Below, in pieces: positions 10,089-18,894 of a stretch of DNA of 64,000 bases (position 1 is its first letter; every line of letters starts with the position of its first letter). The stretch covers positions 404,501-468,500 of the forward strand of contig NZ_AP023081.1 in the NCBI RefSeq assembly GCF_026072635.1, in the 5' to 3' direction. Source of the DNA: Pseudomonas solani (GTDB lineage Bacteria > Pseudomonadota > Gammaproteobacteria > Pseudomonadales > Pseudomonadaceae). Under the pieces are notes generated by a model. The model was not told the DNA's origin. It worked only from the letters and a program-made list of their open reading frames with translations, and searched no databases. The translations under genes were made by a program, and so were the position numbers.

Positions 10089-10730
10089 TTACGATGGCCT
10101 CAAGCAGAGTGGGTCGACCAGGTCGGCCACGATGGCCATGCCAACCAGATCAGCAAGGCGCTCAGCCTGCATGCGCTTCATCACCCGGGCGCGATAGAGG
10201 TCGACCGTCTTGATGCTGATATCCAGCTGTTCGGCGACCTCCCGGTTGGTGTAGCCCCTGACCAGCGGCAGGAAAACATCGCGTTCGCGTGGCGTCAGGC
10301 TGGCCAGGCGCTCCTGCAACTCGCTCTGGCCATCGCCGTGCGAGCGCTTGCGTTCGGAGCTGCTCAAGGCCTGCTGCACGCTGTCGAGCAGCAGTTGCTC
10401 GTTGTAGGGCTTTTCGATGAAGTCGCGAGCGCCGGCCTTGAACGCCCTGACCACGATGGGCACATCGGCATGCCCGCTGACGAAAATGACGGGCAGTTCG
10501 ATGCCACGGGCACGCATTTCCTCCTGCACGTTCAACCCCCCCATGCCGGGCATGCGCACGTCCAGCAAAACACAGGCATTGAGCCCGGCGTCGCAGGCTT
10601 CGAGAAACACACGGCCGCTGGTGAACGGCAGCGCCTGCAGGCCTACCGACTCCAGCAGCCAGACGGTCGAGTCCAGCATCCCCTGATCATCGTCCACCAC
10701 ATACACGACCTGCTTGGTGGCAGTTGTCAT
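10089..10730 (-). CDS. FixJ-like response regulator
   Basis: This is a 213-residue two-component regulator of the NarL/FixJ group. The receiver domain (1-125) has the acidic pocket VVDDD, the phospho-acceptor Asp57 (VLLDVRMPG), and the conserved Lys in FIEKPYNEQ. A LuxR-type helix-turn-helix follows (LTPRERDVFLPLVRGYTNREVAEQLDISIKTVDLYRARVM, quoted in part as key residues LTPRERDV and NREVAEQL). I chose ATG at 10730 because AGGAG lies 7 bases upstream. The gene follows the kinase by 23 bases on the same strand. It probably controls the divergent acid-catabolism genes from 13223 to 21424. Confidence 0.9.
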   Translation of the reverse strand: MTTATKQVVYVVDDDQGMLDSTVWLLESVGLQALPFTSGRVFLEACDAGLNACVLLDVRMPGMGGLNVQEEMRARGIELPVIFVSGHADVPIVVRAFKAGARDFIEKPYNEQLLLDSVQQALSSSERKRSHGDGQSELQERLASLTPRERDVFLPLVRGYTNREVAEQLDISIKTVDLYRARVMKRMQAERLADLVGMAIVADLVDPLCLRPS

Positions 10731-10753
10731 TACATCGCTCCTCATTGTTGTTA

Positions 10754-13003
10754 TCACTGCTGGGGCAGCCGGCAACGCATCAGCAATCCGCCACCCTCCA
10801 AGCGCTCGCCGACCAGGGCTCCGCCAAAGCCTTCGACGATGCTGCGACTCATCGACAGCCCCAGCCCGAGCCCATCCGGCTTGCTGGTGTAGAACGGGGT
10901 GAAGATCCGCTCCAGCTCGTCTTCGCCGAGCCCGGGGCCCTGGTCACGAACGCCGACCTCCACCCCGCCGCCTAGCTGGCCGGCCAGCAGCACGATCCGA
11001 GAGGCACGGCCCGGGTGGGCATCCCGGTTGGCATCGATGGCATTGCGCAGGAGATTCAGGAGTACCTGTTCGAGCAGGACTCGATCGGCGTAGACGGGCG
11101 GCAGATTGTCCGGCAATTGCTCTTCGATCACCACCTGGCAGGCAGAGGCCTCCCAGGCGCACAGGCGCACGGCCTCGCGCGCCACCTCGGCCACGTCCAG
11201 AGCCTGCATGCGCCGCTGCCCCTTGCGGAGGAAGCCACGCAGGCGCTTGATGACCTCGGAGGCGTGATTGGCATGCTCGGTGATGCGCTCCAGCCCCTGC
11301 GCCACCCGGTCGGCTGCCTGGGGATTGCTGTCCAGAGCATGCAGGTAGCGCTGGCTGGCGCTGGCGTAGTTGACCACCGCCGCCAGTGGTTGATTGATCT
11401 CGTGGGCGATGCCGGATGCCAGTTCGCCCAGCGTGACCAGGCGCGCCGTGTGCGCCAGTTCGTCCTGATGACGGCGCTGCTGCGCCTCGCGCAGCTCACG
11501 TTCGGTCATGTCCCGGGCCACCAGCGAGTAGTAGCGCTCGCCGCCGGCCACCCGATGGGCCAACAGCACAAGGGACACCGGCACCGACGCCCCACCGGAT
11601 GACGGCTGCAGGCGGGAGTCGGCACTCCAGACACCGGTCTGCTCGGCCTTCTCGCGCCCGGCCTGCAAGCGCAGGAGGTCGTCCGGGGCGAACAGCTCGC
11701 TGAGCAAGGGCATCGGCTGCTGCTCATCCAACTGCAGCGTATGGCGCGCCGCCGGGTTGAGGTAGGTGACCCGATCGTCCGCGTTGATGAACAGCACCGG
11801 GTCCGTATTGGCTTCAACCACTTCGGCCAGGCGACGCTTGTTCTCCTCGGCCTGCACCCGCGCGGTGATGTCGCGCGAGACGCTGACCACCTCCACGACC
11901 GCTCCGGTGTAGGTCTCGCGGATGGCCCGACTGGCCGTTTCAAACCACAGGTAATGGCCGTCACGGTGGCGGATACGGTAGGTCATCATGTGGTAGCCAT
12001 CGGTCTCCAGCGCATCGCGAGCGCGCTGGATCGACCTGGCCAGATCATGGGCATGGAACAGGCCTTGAGCGAACTGGCCCCGGAGTTCCTCCGGCCAGTA
12101 GCCGAGCAATGCCCAGGAAGCCGGCGAGGCGTCGAGGAATCGGCCATCCGGGGTGTGCCGGGAGATGACGTCGGTGGTGTTCTCGGTGATCAGGCGGTAC
12201 AGGCGCCTTGCCCTGGCGGCCTCGCGCTCGGCCAGCACCTGCTCCGTGGCTTCGCGGCAGCGCGCCAGCACGCGCTGTTCCTGAGGGTCCGGCACGAAGG
12301 TCCAGATCAGGATGCGTCCGTCGAACTGCGCCTCGACACCCTCGATGGCTCGGCATTGCTCGAGGCAAGCACGCACCAGCGAGACATGGTTGACCGGCAG
12401 GAAGCGCACGACCGAACCGGGTGGCTGATCGGCCAGCAGCGCCAACAAGGCCGCATTCAGCTCCAGCGGGTCGCCATTGGAGGCCAGCAATAGACTCGGT
12501 TGCGGGTCATGCCCCAGCAGCGGCGAAGCCCGCAGCAGGTTGCTGGCGGTCGCCAGCAGGGTCGAGAGCAGCTCGTGCAACCAGCCCTGCCAATCCAGGC
12601 TGACGCCTTCGCGTGCCTCCACCAGCAGCAGGCCGGGCTGGCCAGGCTGCAGGGCCAGGTCGAACACCTGCCCATGGCTGATCGCTGCACGGCGCAGGCG
12701 CCCGGACAGCCAGCAGTCGAGCCCGCGCACCTCATCCAGGCTCAGCCTGCCGGCCTGGGCCAATGCGTCGAAGAGCGGCTGGTCACTGGCCTGCATCGGA
12801 TCGCCCAGGCCTGGAGGCAGGTGCTGCCCACTGCCTTCGTGACCGTAGATACCCACCTTTTCCAGCCAGCTCAGGTAATAGACCTGTTGTACTTCGGGGC
12901 GGCCGCGCAAGGCACGGCACAAGGCATCGGCTCTAGCAGCCAACGGCACGCCTTCGCGCTGCAGGCGCAACCAGGTATGCAGGCGGACCGGATTCGGGCT
13001 CAT
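10754..13003 (-). CDS. Soluble PAS-domain sensor histidine kinase
   Basis: This 749-residue kinase has no membrane helix. About 250 N-terminal residues of unknown fold come first. A PAS-PAC domain follows (about 270-390, ending VVSVSRDITARVQAEE), then a second PAS (about 395-510, ending SLVARDMTEREL). Next is a HisKA domain with phospho-acceptor His534 (ELASGIAHEINQPLAAV) and an HATPase with NLLRNAIDA, DQGPGLG and GLGLGLSMSRSI. This is the FixL/DctB-like group. The start at 13003 has GGAG 6 bases upstream. It pairs with the FixJ-like regulator just downstream. Lack of membrane segments points to an intracellular signal, perhaps an acyl-CoA or redox cue; this is inference. Confidence 0.88.
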   Translation of the reverse strand: MSPNPVRLHTWLRLQREGVPLAARADALCRALRGRPEVQQVYYLSWLEKVGIYGHEGSGQHLPPGLGDPMQASDQPLFDALAQAGRLSLDEVRGLDCWLSGRLRRAAISHGQVFDLALQPGQPGLLLVEAREGVSLDWQGWLHELLSTLLATASNLLRASPLLGHDPQPSLLLASNGDPLELNAALLALLADQPPGSVVRFLPVNHVSLVRACLEQCRAIEGVEAQFDGRILIWTFVPDPQEQRVLARCREATEQVLAEREAARARRLYRLITENTTDVISRHTPDGRFLDASPASWALLGYWPEELRGQFAQGLFHAHDLARSIQRARDALETDGYHMMTYRIRHRDGHYLWFETASRAIRETYTGAVVEVVSVSRDITARVQAEENKRRLAEVVEANTDPVLFINADDRVTYLNPAARHTLQLDEQQPMPLLSELFAPDDLLRLQAGREKAEQTGVWSADSRLQPSSGGASVPVSLVLLAHRVAGGERYYSLVARDMTERELREAQQRRHQDELAHTARLVTLGELASGIAHEINQPLAAVVNYASASQRYLHALDSNPQAADRVAQGLERITEHANHASEVIKRLRGFLRKGQRRMQALDVAEVAREAVRLCAWEASACQVVIEEQLPDNLPPVYADRVLLEQVLLNLLRNAIDANRDAHPGRASRIVLLAGQLGGGVEVGVRDQGPGLGEDELERIFTPFYTSKPDGLGLGLSMSRSIVEGFGGALVGERLEGGGLLMRCRLPQQ

Positions 13004-13059
13004 CAGGGACTCCAGGCGAAAACGGCGACAGCATATATCCCAATCACCCGATCAGGCTC

Positions 13060-13222
13060 GATGCTTCAGACATAAACCCAGAATATATAGTATATATACC
13101 ATACGACACAGGTATTACTTCCATATTCAACCTGGATTGTTATATAAAACATGGCAATGATCTGCCGCCTGCCCCCCAACAGCGGATGATGCAGACCCAC
13201 AGAGCTAACAATCAGCCACCGG
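13060..13222. promoter_or_regulatory. AT-rich divergent promoter region
   Basis: This stretch between the kinase and the acyl-CoA synthetase is strikingly AT-rich, with the near-palindrome ATATATAGTATATAT around 13083-13097. It is the likely binding and promoter region for both directions. A TGGCA-N-TGC sequence at 13153 has sigma-54-like parts but the wrong spacing. Confidence 0.45.
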
Positions 13223-14854
13223 ATGCCCAGCATGTCGATCTTCGAACAGGGTCTTGCCCCTGCAGCCGTGAACCACATCGCCCTGTCGCCGCTCAGCTTC
13301 ATCGAGCGCACCGCCAGCGTCTATCCCGATTACCCGGCCGTGGTCCACGGTTCGATCCGCCGCACATGGGCGGAAACCTACAGCCGTTGCCGGCGCCTGG
13401 CCTCTGCTCTGGCCGGGCGCGGTATCGGCAAGGGGGACACGGTGGCGGTGATGCTGCCGAACATCCCCGCCATGCTCGAGGCGCACTTCGGGGTGCCGAT
13501 GATTGGCGCGGTGCTCAACACCCTCAACGTGCGCCTGGATGCGGAGGCCATCGCCTTCATGCTGCAGCACGGCGAGGCCAAGGTCGTGATCGCCGACCGC
13601 GAATTCTTCGACGTGATCCACGCGGCCATCGGCATGCTCGACCATCCGCCGCTGGTCATCGATGTCGACGACCCGGAGTACGGTGAAAGCCAGGCCGTCA
13701 GCGACCTGGATTACGAAGCCTTCCTCGCGGAGGGCGATCCCGAGTTCGCCTGGCAATGGCCGGAAGACGAATGGCAGGCGATCAGCCTCAACTACACCTC
13801 CGGCACCACCGGCAACCCCAAGGGGGTGGTCTATCACCACCGCGGCGCCTACCTGAACGCCCTGGGCAACCAGATGACCTGGGCCATGGGCAACCACCCG
13901 GTCTACCTGTGGACGCTGCCGATGTTTCACTGCAACGGCTGGTGCTACCCGTGGACGATCACCGCGCTCGCCGGCGTTCACATCTTCCTGCGTCGCGTCG
14001 ACCCGCAGAAGATCCTTACCCTGATCCGCGACGAGCAGGTGACCCACCTGTGCGGCGCGCCCATCGTGCTCAACGCCCTGGTCAACATGCCGACCGAAGC
14101 CAAGGCCGCTATCGATCACCCCGTCAATGCGATGGTCGCCGGGGCCGCGCCACCGGCCAAAGTGATAGGTGCCGTGGAGGAAATGGGCATTCGCGTCACC
14201 CACGTCTATGGACTCACCGAGGTGTATGGCCCGGTGACGCTGTGCGCCTGGCATGCGGAGTGGGACGCCCTGCCGCTGGAGCGGCGTGCCGAGATCAAAG
14301 CCCGCCAGGGCGTCCGCTACCCGACCCTCGAGGGGGTGATGGTCGGTGACCCGAAGACGCTGGAGCCGACCCCGCGCGACGGCCAGACCATCGGCGAGAT
14401 ATTCATGCGGGGCAACACGGTGATGAAGGGCTATCTGAAGAACCCCAGCGCCACGGCAGAGGCGTTCGAGGGCGGCTGGTTCCATACCGGCGACCTCGCC
14501 GTCTGCCACCCGGACGGCTACGTGGAAATCAAGGATCGCCTGAAGGACATCATCATTTCCGGTGGCGAGAATATCTCCACCATCGAACTCGAAGGTGTGA
14601 TCTACCGCCACCCCGCCGTCCTGGAGGCGGCGGTGGTAGCCCGCCCGGACGAGAAGTGGGGCGAGACGCCCTGTGCGTTCGTCACCCTCAAGGCCACCCA
14701 CCCGAACGTGCGCGAGAGCGACATCATCGGCTTCTGCCGTGATCACCTGGCCGGCTTCAAGGTGCCCCGCACCGTGATCTTCACCGACCTCCCGAAAACC
14801 TCGACCGGGAAGATCCAGAAGTACGTCCTGCGCGATATCGCCAAGGCCCTCTAG
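13223..14854 (+). CDS. Acyl-CoA synthetase, DmdB-like
   Basis: This AMP-forming acid:CoA ligase has 543 residues. It has the adenylate P-loop YTSGTTGNPKG, the acyl-pocket segment PMFHCNGWCYPW, YGLTEVYGP, the hinge HTGDLAVCHPDGYVEIKDRLKD, and the C-terminal lysine motif KTSTGKIQKY. The closest family I recognise is 3-methylmercaptopropionyl-CoA ligase/medium-chain acyl-CoA synthetase. It heads a plus-strand cluster with a symporter, a DmdC-like dehydrogenase and a thiolase, so it likely activates a short or medium-chain carboxylate. No strong ribosome binding site decides between ATG at 13223 and 13232. Confidence 0.88.
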   Translation: MPSMSIFEQGLAPAAVNHIALSPLSFIERTASVYPDYPAVVHGSIRRTWAETYSRCRRLASALAGRGIGKGDTVAVMLPNIPAMLEAHFGVPMIGAVLNTLNVRLDAEAIAFMLQHGEAKVVIADREFFDVIHAAIGMLDHPPLVIDVDDPEYGESQAVSDLDYEAFLAEGDPEFAWQWPEDEWQAISLNYTSGTTGNPKGVVYHHRGAYLNALGNQMTWAMGNHPVYLWTLPMFHCNGWCYPWTITALAGVHIFLRRVDPQKILTLIRDEQVTHLCGAPIVLNALVNMPTEAKAAIDHPVNAMVAGAAPPAKVIGAVEEMGIRVTHVYGLTEVYGPVTLCAWHAEWDALPLERRAEIKARQGVRYPTLEGVMVGDPKTLEPTPRDGQTIGEIFMRGNTVMKGYLKNPSATAEAFEGGWFHTGDLAVCHPDGYVEIKDRLKDIIISGGENISTIELEGVIYRHPAVLEAAVVARPDEKWGETPCAFVTLKATHPNVRESDIIGFCRDHLAGFKVPRTVIFTDLPKTSTGKIQKYVLRDIAKAL

Positions 14855-14922
14855 ACACTCGCGATTCTGACAAGGCGACGGATTGATTTCCGTCGCCCTG
14901 GCGCCCTGCGCCTGAAAAACGG

Positions 14923-14939
14923 GCAACAACAAAAACAAG
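14923..14939 (+). promoter_or_regulatory. Hfq/Crc-type motif before DUF485-actP
   Basis: CAACAACAAAAACAAGG runs directly into the AAGGAG ribosome binding site of the DUF485 gene. Overlap of an AAnAAnAA tract with the binding site is typical of genes repressed by Hfq/Crc. Confidence 0.55.
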
Positions 14940-14949
14940 GAGCCACACC

Positions 14950-15276
14950 ATGACCCCCACCGAACCCTCCCATGCGCAGCATTGCGAACGTATTCGCGCG
15001 AACCCGGCATTTCAGCAACTGGTGCGCAGTCGCTCGCGCCTGGCCTGGTCACTGAGCGCCGCCGTCCTGGGTACCTATTACCTGTTCATGCTGGTGGTCG
15101 CCTTCCACCCGGCCGCGCTGCACAGCCCGTTGAGCGAAGGCCGCCAACTGACCCTGGGCATCCCCGTGGCAGCCGCGATCATCGTGCTGTCCTGGCTGTG
15201 CACCGGCTGGTACGTCTACCGCTCCAACACCCGGTTCGACGCCCTCAGCGCCGAGTTCCTGAAGGAGCTGAAATAA
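14950..15276 (+). CDS. DUF485 family membrane protein (YjcH-like)
   Basis: This small inner-membrane protein has 108 residues and two hydrophobic helices (about 32-54 and 73-94). It belongs to the DUF485 family, almost always encoded just before an ActP-type acetate symporter. The conserved N-terminal segment NPAFQQLVRSRSRLAWSL and the C-terminal YRSNTRFDAL are present. It overlaps the symporter start by one base (TAATG), so the pair is cotranslated. Its job is unproven; a partner or assembly factor for the symporter is the common guess. Confidence 0.88.
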   Translation: MTPTEPSHAQHCERIRANPAFQQLVRSRSRLAWSLSAAVLGTYYLFMLVVAFHPAALHSPLSEGRQLTLGIPVAAAIIVLSWLCTGWYVYRSNTRFDALSAEFLKELK

Positions 15277-16934
15277 TGCGGCTGCGCACCTTCGGCCTGG
15301 CGGGCCTGTTCCTCGCCCCCATCAGCACTTTCGCCGCCCCCCTGGTTGCGGAGAAACAACCGATCAACCTGCACGCGATCGCCATGTTCTTCGTGTTCGT
15401 CATGGGCACGCTGGCGATCACCTGGTGGGCCGCGCGGCAGACCCGGTCGACCTCGGACTTCTACACCGCAGGAGGCGGCATCAGCGGGTTCCAGAACGGC
15501 CTGGCGATAGCCGGTGACTACATGTCCGCCGCTACGCTGCTGGGCTTGTCGAGCCTGGTGTTCGCCAAGGGGTACGACGGCTTCGTCTATACCGTGGCGT
15601 TCTTCGTCGGCTGGCCGATCATCACCTTCCTCATGGCCGAACGCCTGCGCAATCTCGGGCGCTTCACCTTCGCCGACATCGTTTCCTATCGCCTCGATCA
15701 GTCAAGGATTCGAACCTTCGCAGCCCTGGGCTCGCTGACCGTGGTGTGCTGCTACCTGGTGGTGCAGATGGTCGGCGCGGGTCAACTGATCAAGCTGCTG
15801 TTCGGCCTTGAATACACCACCGCGGTGATGGTGGTCGGCGTGCTCATGCTGGTCTATGTGATCTTCGGCGGCATGATCGCCACCACCTGGGTGCAGATCA
15901 TCAAGGCGGTCCTGCTGCTTGCCGGGGGCACCACCCTGGCCGGGCTGGCGCTGTCCGAGTTCGGCTTCAGCCTGGAAAACCTGGCCACTCGGGCGGTGGA
16001 CGTCCACGCCCTGGGCTGGAACATCATGGGGCCAGGTTCCATGCTGGCCGACCCGATCAACGCGGCCTCCCTGTCGCTTGGCCTGGTGTTCGGCATCGCC
16101 GGCCTGCCGCATATCCTGATGCGCTTCTTCACCGTGCCCAACGCCAAGGAAGCCCGCAAGTCGGTGTTCTACGCCACCGGCTTCATCGGCTTCTTCTTCC
16201 TGGTGGTCATGGTGCTGGGGTACAGCGCCATCGTCATCGTCGGCACCGACCCGCAGTTCTTCGTCGGCGGCGATATCAAAGGCGCCCTGATCGGCGGCGG
16301 CAACATGGTTGCCATGCACCTGGCGAAGGCGGTAGGCGGCAACCTGTTCCTCGGTTTCCTTTCTGCGGTGGCCTTCGCCACCATCCTGGCGGTGGTATCG
16401 GGCCTCGCCCTGGCAGGCGCCTCGGCCATCTCCCATGACCTCTACGCCAGCGTGCTGAAGAAAGGCACCGCTACGGAAGCGCAAGAGATGCGCGTAACCC
16501 GCATCGCGACCGTTTGCCTGGGCATCGTCGCAATCGGCCTGGGCATCCTCTTCGAGAAGCAGAACGTCGCGTTCCTCGTCGGCCTGACCTTCGGTATCGC
16601 CGCCTCGACCAACTTCCCGGTCCTGATCATGGCCATGTACTGGAAGAACCTGACCACGCGTGGCGCCTTGGCAGGTGGGTTCGTGGGGCTGCTCACCGCC
16701 CTGGTGCTGGTGATCCTGTCGCCTGCGGTGTGGGTATCGGTACTGGGCCATGCCGCGGCGATCTACCCCTACGACCACCCTGCCCTGTTCTCCATGCCGC
16801 TGGCGTTTCTCGTCATCGTGGTGGTTTCCAAGCTGGACCGCACCACCCGGGCCGCCTGTGAGCGTGCGGCATTCGATGACCAGTTCGTGCGCGCCCAGAC
16901 CGGCCTGGGGGCCGCTGCCGCCGCCAGCCACTGA
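15276..16934 (+). CDS. Cation/acetate-type symporter (ActP family)
   Basis: This is a sodium:solute symporter (SSS) family permease of 552 residues. It has an N-terminal signal-like segment (MRLRTFGLAGLFLAPISTFA) and about 13 further helices. The family motif GLAIAGDYMSAATLLG and the GLPHILMRFFTV segment are clear. It aligns with ActP, which takes up acetate, glyoxylate and other small monocarboxylates. Here the neighbours (acyl-CoA synthetase, dehydrogenase, thiolase) suggest a C4-C6 acid, but acetate or propionate cannot be excluded. It is coupled to DUF485 and ends at a strong terminator. Confidence 0.9.
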   Translation: MRLRTFGLAGLFLAPISTFAAPLVAEKQPINLHAIAMFFVFVMGTLAITWWAARQTRSTSDFYTAGGGISGFQNGLAIAGDYMSAATLLGLSSLVFAKGYDGFVYTVAFFVGWPIITFLMAERLRNLGRFTFADIVSYRLDQSRIRTFAALGSLTVVCCYLVVQMVGAGQLIKLLFGLEYTTAVMVVGVLMLVYVIFGGMIATTWVQIIKAVLLLAGGTTLAGLALSEFGFSLENLATRAVDVHALGWNIMGPGSMLADPINAASLSLGLVFGIAGLPHILMRFFTVPNAKEARKSVFYATGFIGFFFLVVMVLGYSAIVIVGTDPQFFVGGDIKGALIGGGNMVAMHLAKAVGGNLFLGFLSAVAFATILAVVSGLALAGASAISHDLYASVLKKGTATEAQEMRVTRIATVCLGIVAIGLGILFEKQNVAFLVGLTFGIAASTNFPVLIMAMYWKNLTTRGALAGGFVGLLTALVLVILSPAVWVSVLGHAAAIYPYDHPALFSMPLAFLVIVVVSKLDRTTRAACERAAFDDQFVRAQTGLGAAAAASH

Positions 16935-16981
16935 ACCGGAACACTCCAGAGGGTGGTTGCTCGTTGGCCACCCGACCTTAC

Positions 16982-17007
16982 GAGCCGCGCACGCGCGGCT
17001 CCTTTTT
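16982..17007 (+). terminator. Terminator after the ActP-type gene
   Basis: GAGCCGC and GCGGCTC pair around a GCACGC loop and are followed by CTTTTT. It lies 48 bases past the symporter stop, so the downstream dehydrogenase may be read partly from its own promoter. Confidence 0.85.
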
Positions 17008-17034
17008 ACACCCCGCGCCTGAACGAGGTTACCG

Positions 17035-18804
17035 ATGCCCGAGTACAACGCCCCCCTGCGCGACCTGCGCTTCGTCCTCCACGAGGTGTTCGACGCCCCA
17101 CGCCTGTGGGCACGCCTGCCGGCCCTGGCGGAGATCGTCGACGGCGAGACCGCCGACGCCATCCTGGAAGAAGCCGCCAAGGTCACCGGCAGCCTGATCG
17201 CCCCGCTCAACCGCAGCGGCGATGAGGAAGGCGCACAGTGGGCCAACGGTGCCGTCAGCACGCCGGCAGGCTTCAAACAGGCCTATGCCACCTACATCGA
17301 AGGCGGCTGGGTCGGCTTGTCGGGCAACCCGCAGTACGGCGGCATGGGCATGCCCAAGATGCTTGCCGTTCAGTTCGAGGAAATGCTCTACGCCGCCGGC
17401 TCCAGCTTTGCCCTGTACTCGGCATTGAGTTCCGGCGCCTGCCTGGCCATCGACGCCCACGCCAGCGAAACGCTGAAAAACACCTACCTGCCGCCCATGT
17501 ACGAAGGCCGCTGGGCAGGCTCCATGTGCCTGACCGAAGCGCATGCCGGCACCGACCTGGGCATCATTCGGACCCGCGCGCAGCCCCAGGCCAACGGCAG
17601 CTACGCCATCACCGGGAGCAAGATCTTCATCACCGGCGGCGAGCAGGACCTGACCGAAAACATCATCCATCTGGTGCTGGCCAAGTTGCCGGATGCACCC
17701 GCCGGGCCGAAAGGCATCTCGCTGTTCCTCGTGCCGAAGATCAAGGTCGACGCCGACGGGTCACTGGGGGCGGCCAATGCCGTGGGCTGCGGCTCCATCG
17801 AGCACAAGATGGGCATCAAGGCCTCGGCCACCTGCGTGATGAACTTCGAGGGTGCGGAAGGCTACCTGATCGGCGAAGAGAACAAGGGCCTGGCCGCCAT
17901 GTTCACCATGATGAATTACGAGCGGCTGTCGATCGGTATCCAGGGCATCGGTTGCGCGGAGGCTTCTTACCAGAACGCCGTCGGCTACGCCCGGGAGCGC
18001 ATCCAGAGCCGCGCCCCCGGGGGCCCCCAACGGCAGGACAAACTGGCCGACCCGATCATCGTGCACCCGGATGTGCGCCGCATGCTGCTCTCGATCAAGG
18101 CGATGACCGAGGGCGGCCGCGCCTTCGCCTGCTACGTCGGCCAGCAACTCGACCTGAGCAAATTCAGCGACGACGCGGCCGAGAAGCAGGCCGCCGAGAA
18201 CCTGGTTGCGCTGCTCACGCCCGTGGCCAAGGCCTTCTTCACCGACAGCGGCCTGGAAAGCACGGTGCATGGCCAGCAGGTGTTCGGCGGGCACGGCTAC
18301 ATCCGTGAGTGGGGGCAGGAGCAACTCGTGCGCGACGTGCGCATCGCCCAGATCTACGAAGGCACCAACGGCATCCAGGCCCTCGATCTGCTCGGCCGCA
18401 AGGTCGTCGCCAACGGGGGCGCGGCCCTGCTGCAGTTCACCCGCGAGATCCGCGCCTTCGCCCAGGCCGACGTACCCCATCGCGAGGCCCTGCTCGATGC
18501 GGTGCAGCGCCTGGAAGACACCGCCGCCTGGCTGCTTCGGCAGGCCAAGGACAACCCCAATGAAGTCGGTGCCGCCTCGGTGGAGTTCCTGCACCTGTTC
18601 GGCTACGTCGCCTATGCCTGGCTGTGGTCACGCATGGCCCAGGTGGCGCTGAGCAAGCGCGCTGAAGACGAGGCCTTCTATGGCGCCAAACTCGCGACCG
18701 CGGACTTCTATTTCCAGCGCCTGCTGCCACGGATCCTGAGCCTGGAGGCCAGCATCCGTGCCGGCAGCGAGCCCTTGTTCGGCCTCGACGCCGACCAGTT
18801 CTGA
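17035..18804 (+). CDS. Acyl-CoA dehydrogenase, DmdC-like
   Basis: This FAD flavoenzyme has 589 residues, longer than classical acyl-CoA dehydrogenases (about 380-400) because of the C-terminal extension of the DmdC/AidB-like group. It introduces the 2,3-double bond in an acyl-CoA and passes electrons to ETF. The N-terminal domain, the middle domain with MCLTEAHAGTDLG and GSKIFITGGEQD, and the C-terminal catalytic segment QVFGGHGYIREW-QIYEGTNGIQALDL are all visible. The glutamate of YEGTNG is the expected catalytic base of this group. Its cluster mates include a ligase and a thiolase, but no enoyl-CoA hydratase or hydroxyacyl-CoA dehydrogenase is found nearby. Confidence 0.9.
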   Translation: MPEYNAPLRDLRFVLHEVFDAPRLWARLPALAEIVDGETADAILEEAAKVTGSLIAPLNRSGDEEGAQWANGAVSTPAGFKQAYATYIEGGWVGLSGNPQYGGMGMPKMLAVQFEEMLYAAGSSFALYSALSSGACLAIDAHASETLKNTYLPPMYEGRWAGSMCLTEAHAGTDLGIIRTRAQPQANGSYAITGSKIFITGGEQDLTENIIHLVLAKLPDAPAGPKGISLFLVPKIKVDADGSLGAANAVGCGSIEHKMGIKASATCVMNFEGAEGYLIGEENKGLAAMFTMMNYERLSIGIQGIGCAEASYQNAVGYARERIQSRAPGGPQRQDKLADPIIVHPDVRRMLLSIKAMTEGGRAFACYVGQQLDLSKFSDDAAEKQAAENLVALLTPVAKAFFTDSGLESTVHGQQVFGGHGYIREWGQEQLVRDVRIAQIYEGTNGIQALDLLGRKVVANGGAALLQFTREIRAFAQADVPHREALLDAVQRLEDTAAWLLRQAKDNPNEVGAASVEFLHLFGYVAYAWLWSRMAQVALSKRAEDEAFYGAKLATADFYFQRLLPRILSLEASIRAGSEPLFGLDADQF

Positions 18805-18816
18805 CGATTGAGCGTT

Positions 18817-18849
18817 ACGCGGCCTCGCCTCTGGGGACCGCGTTTTTTC
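18817..18849 (+). terminator. Hairpin with T-run between dehydrogenase and thiolase
   Basis: ACGCGG at 18817 pairs with CCGCGT at 18838-18843, followed by six Ts. It would reduce read-through into the thiolase gene 46 bases later. Confidence 0.65.
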
Positions 18850-18894
18850 TTCGCAATCCAGCCCACGGGGGTGGATCGCAACACAGGAGTGTTT

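Noticed and set aside
13153..13167. Possible sigma-54 promoter (TGGCAATGATCTGCC)
   Set aside because: The GG and GC elements are separated by 9 bases rather than 10, so the element would not be read.
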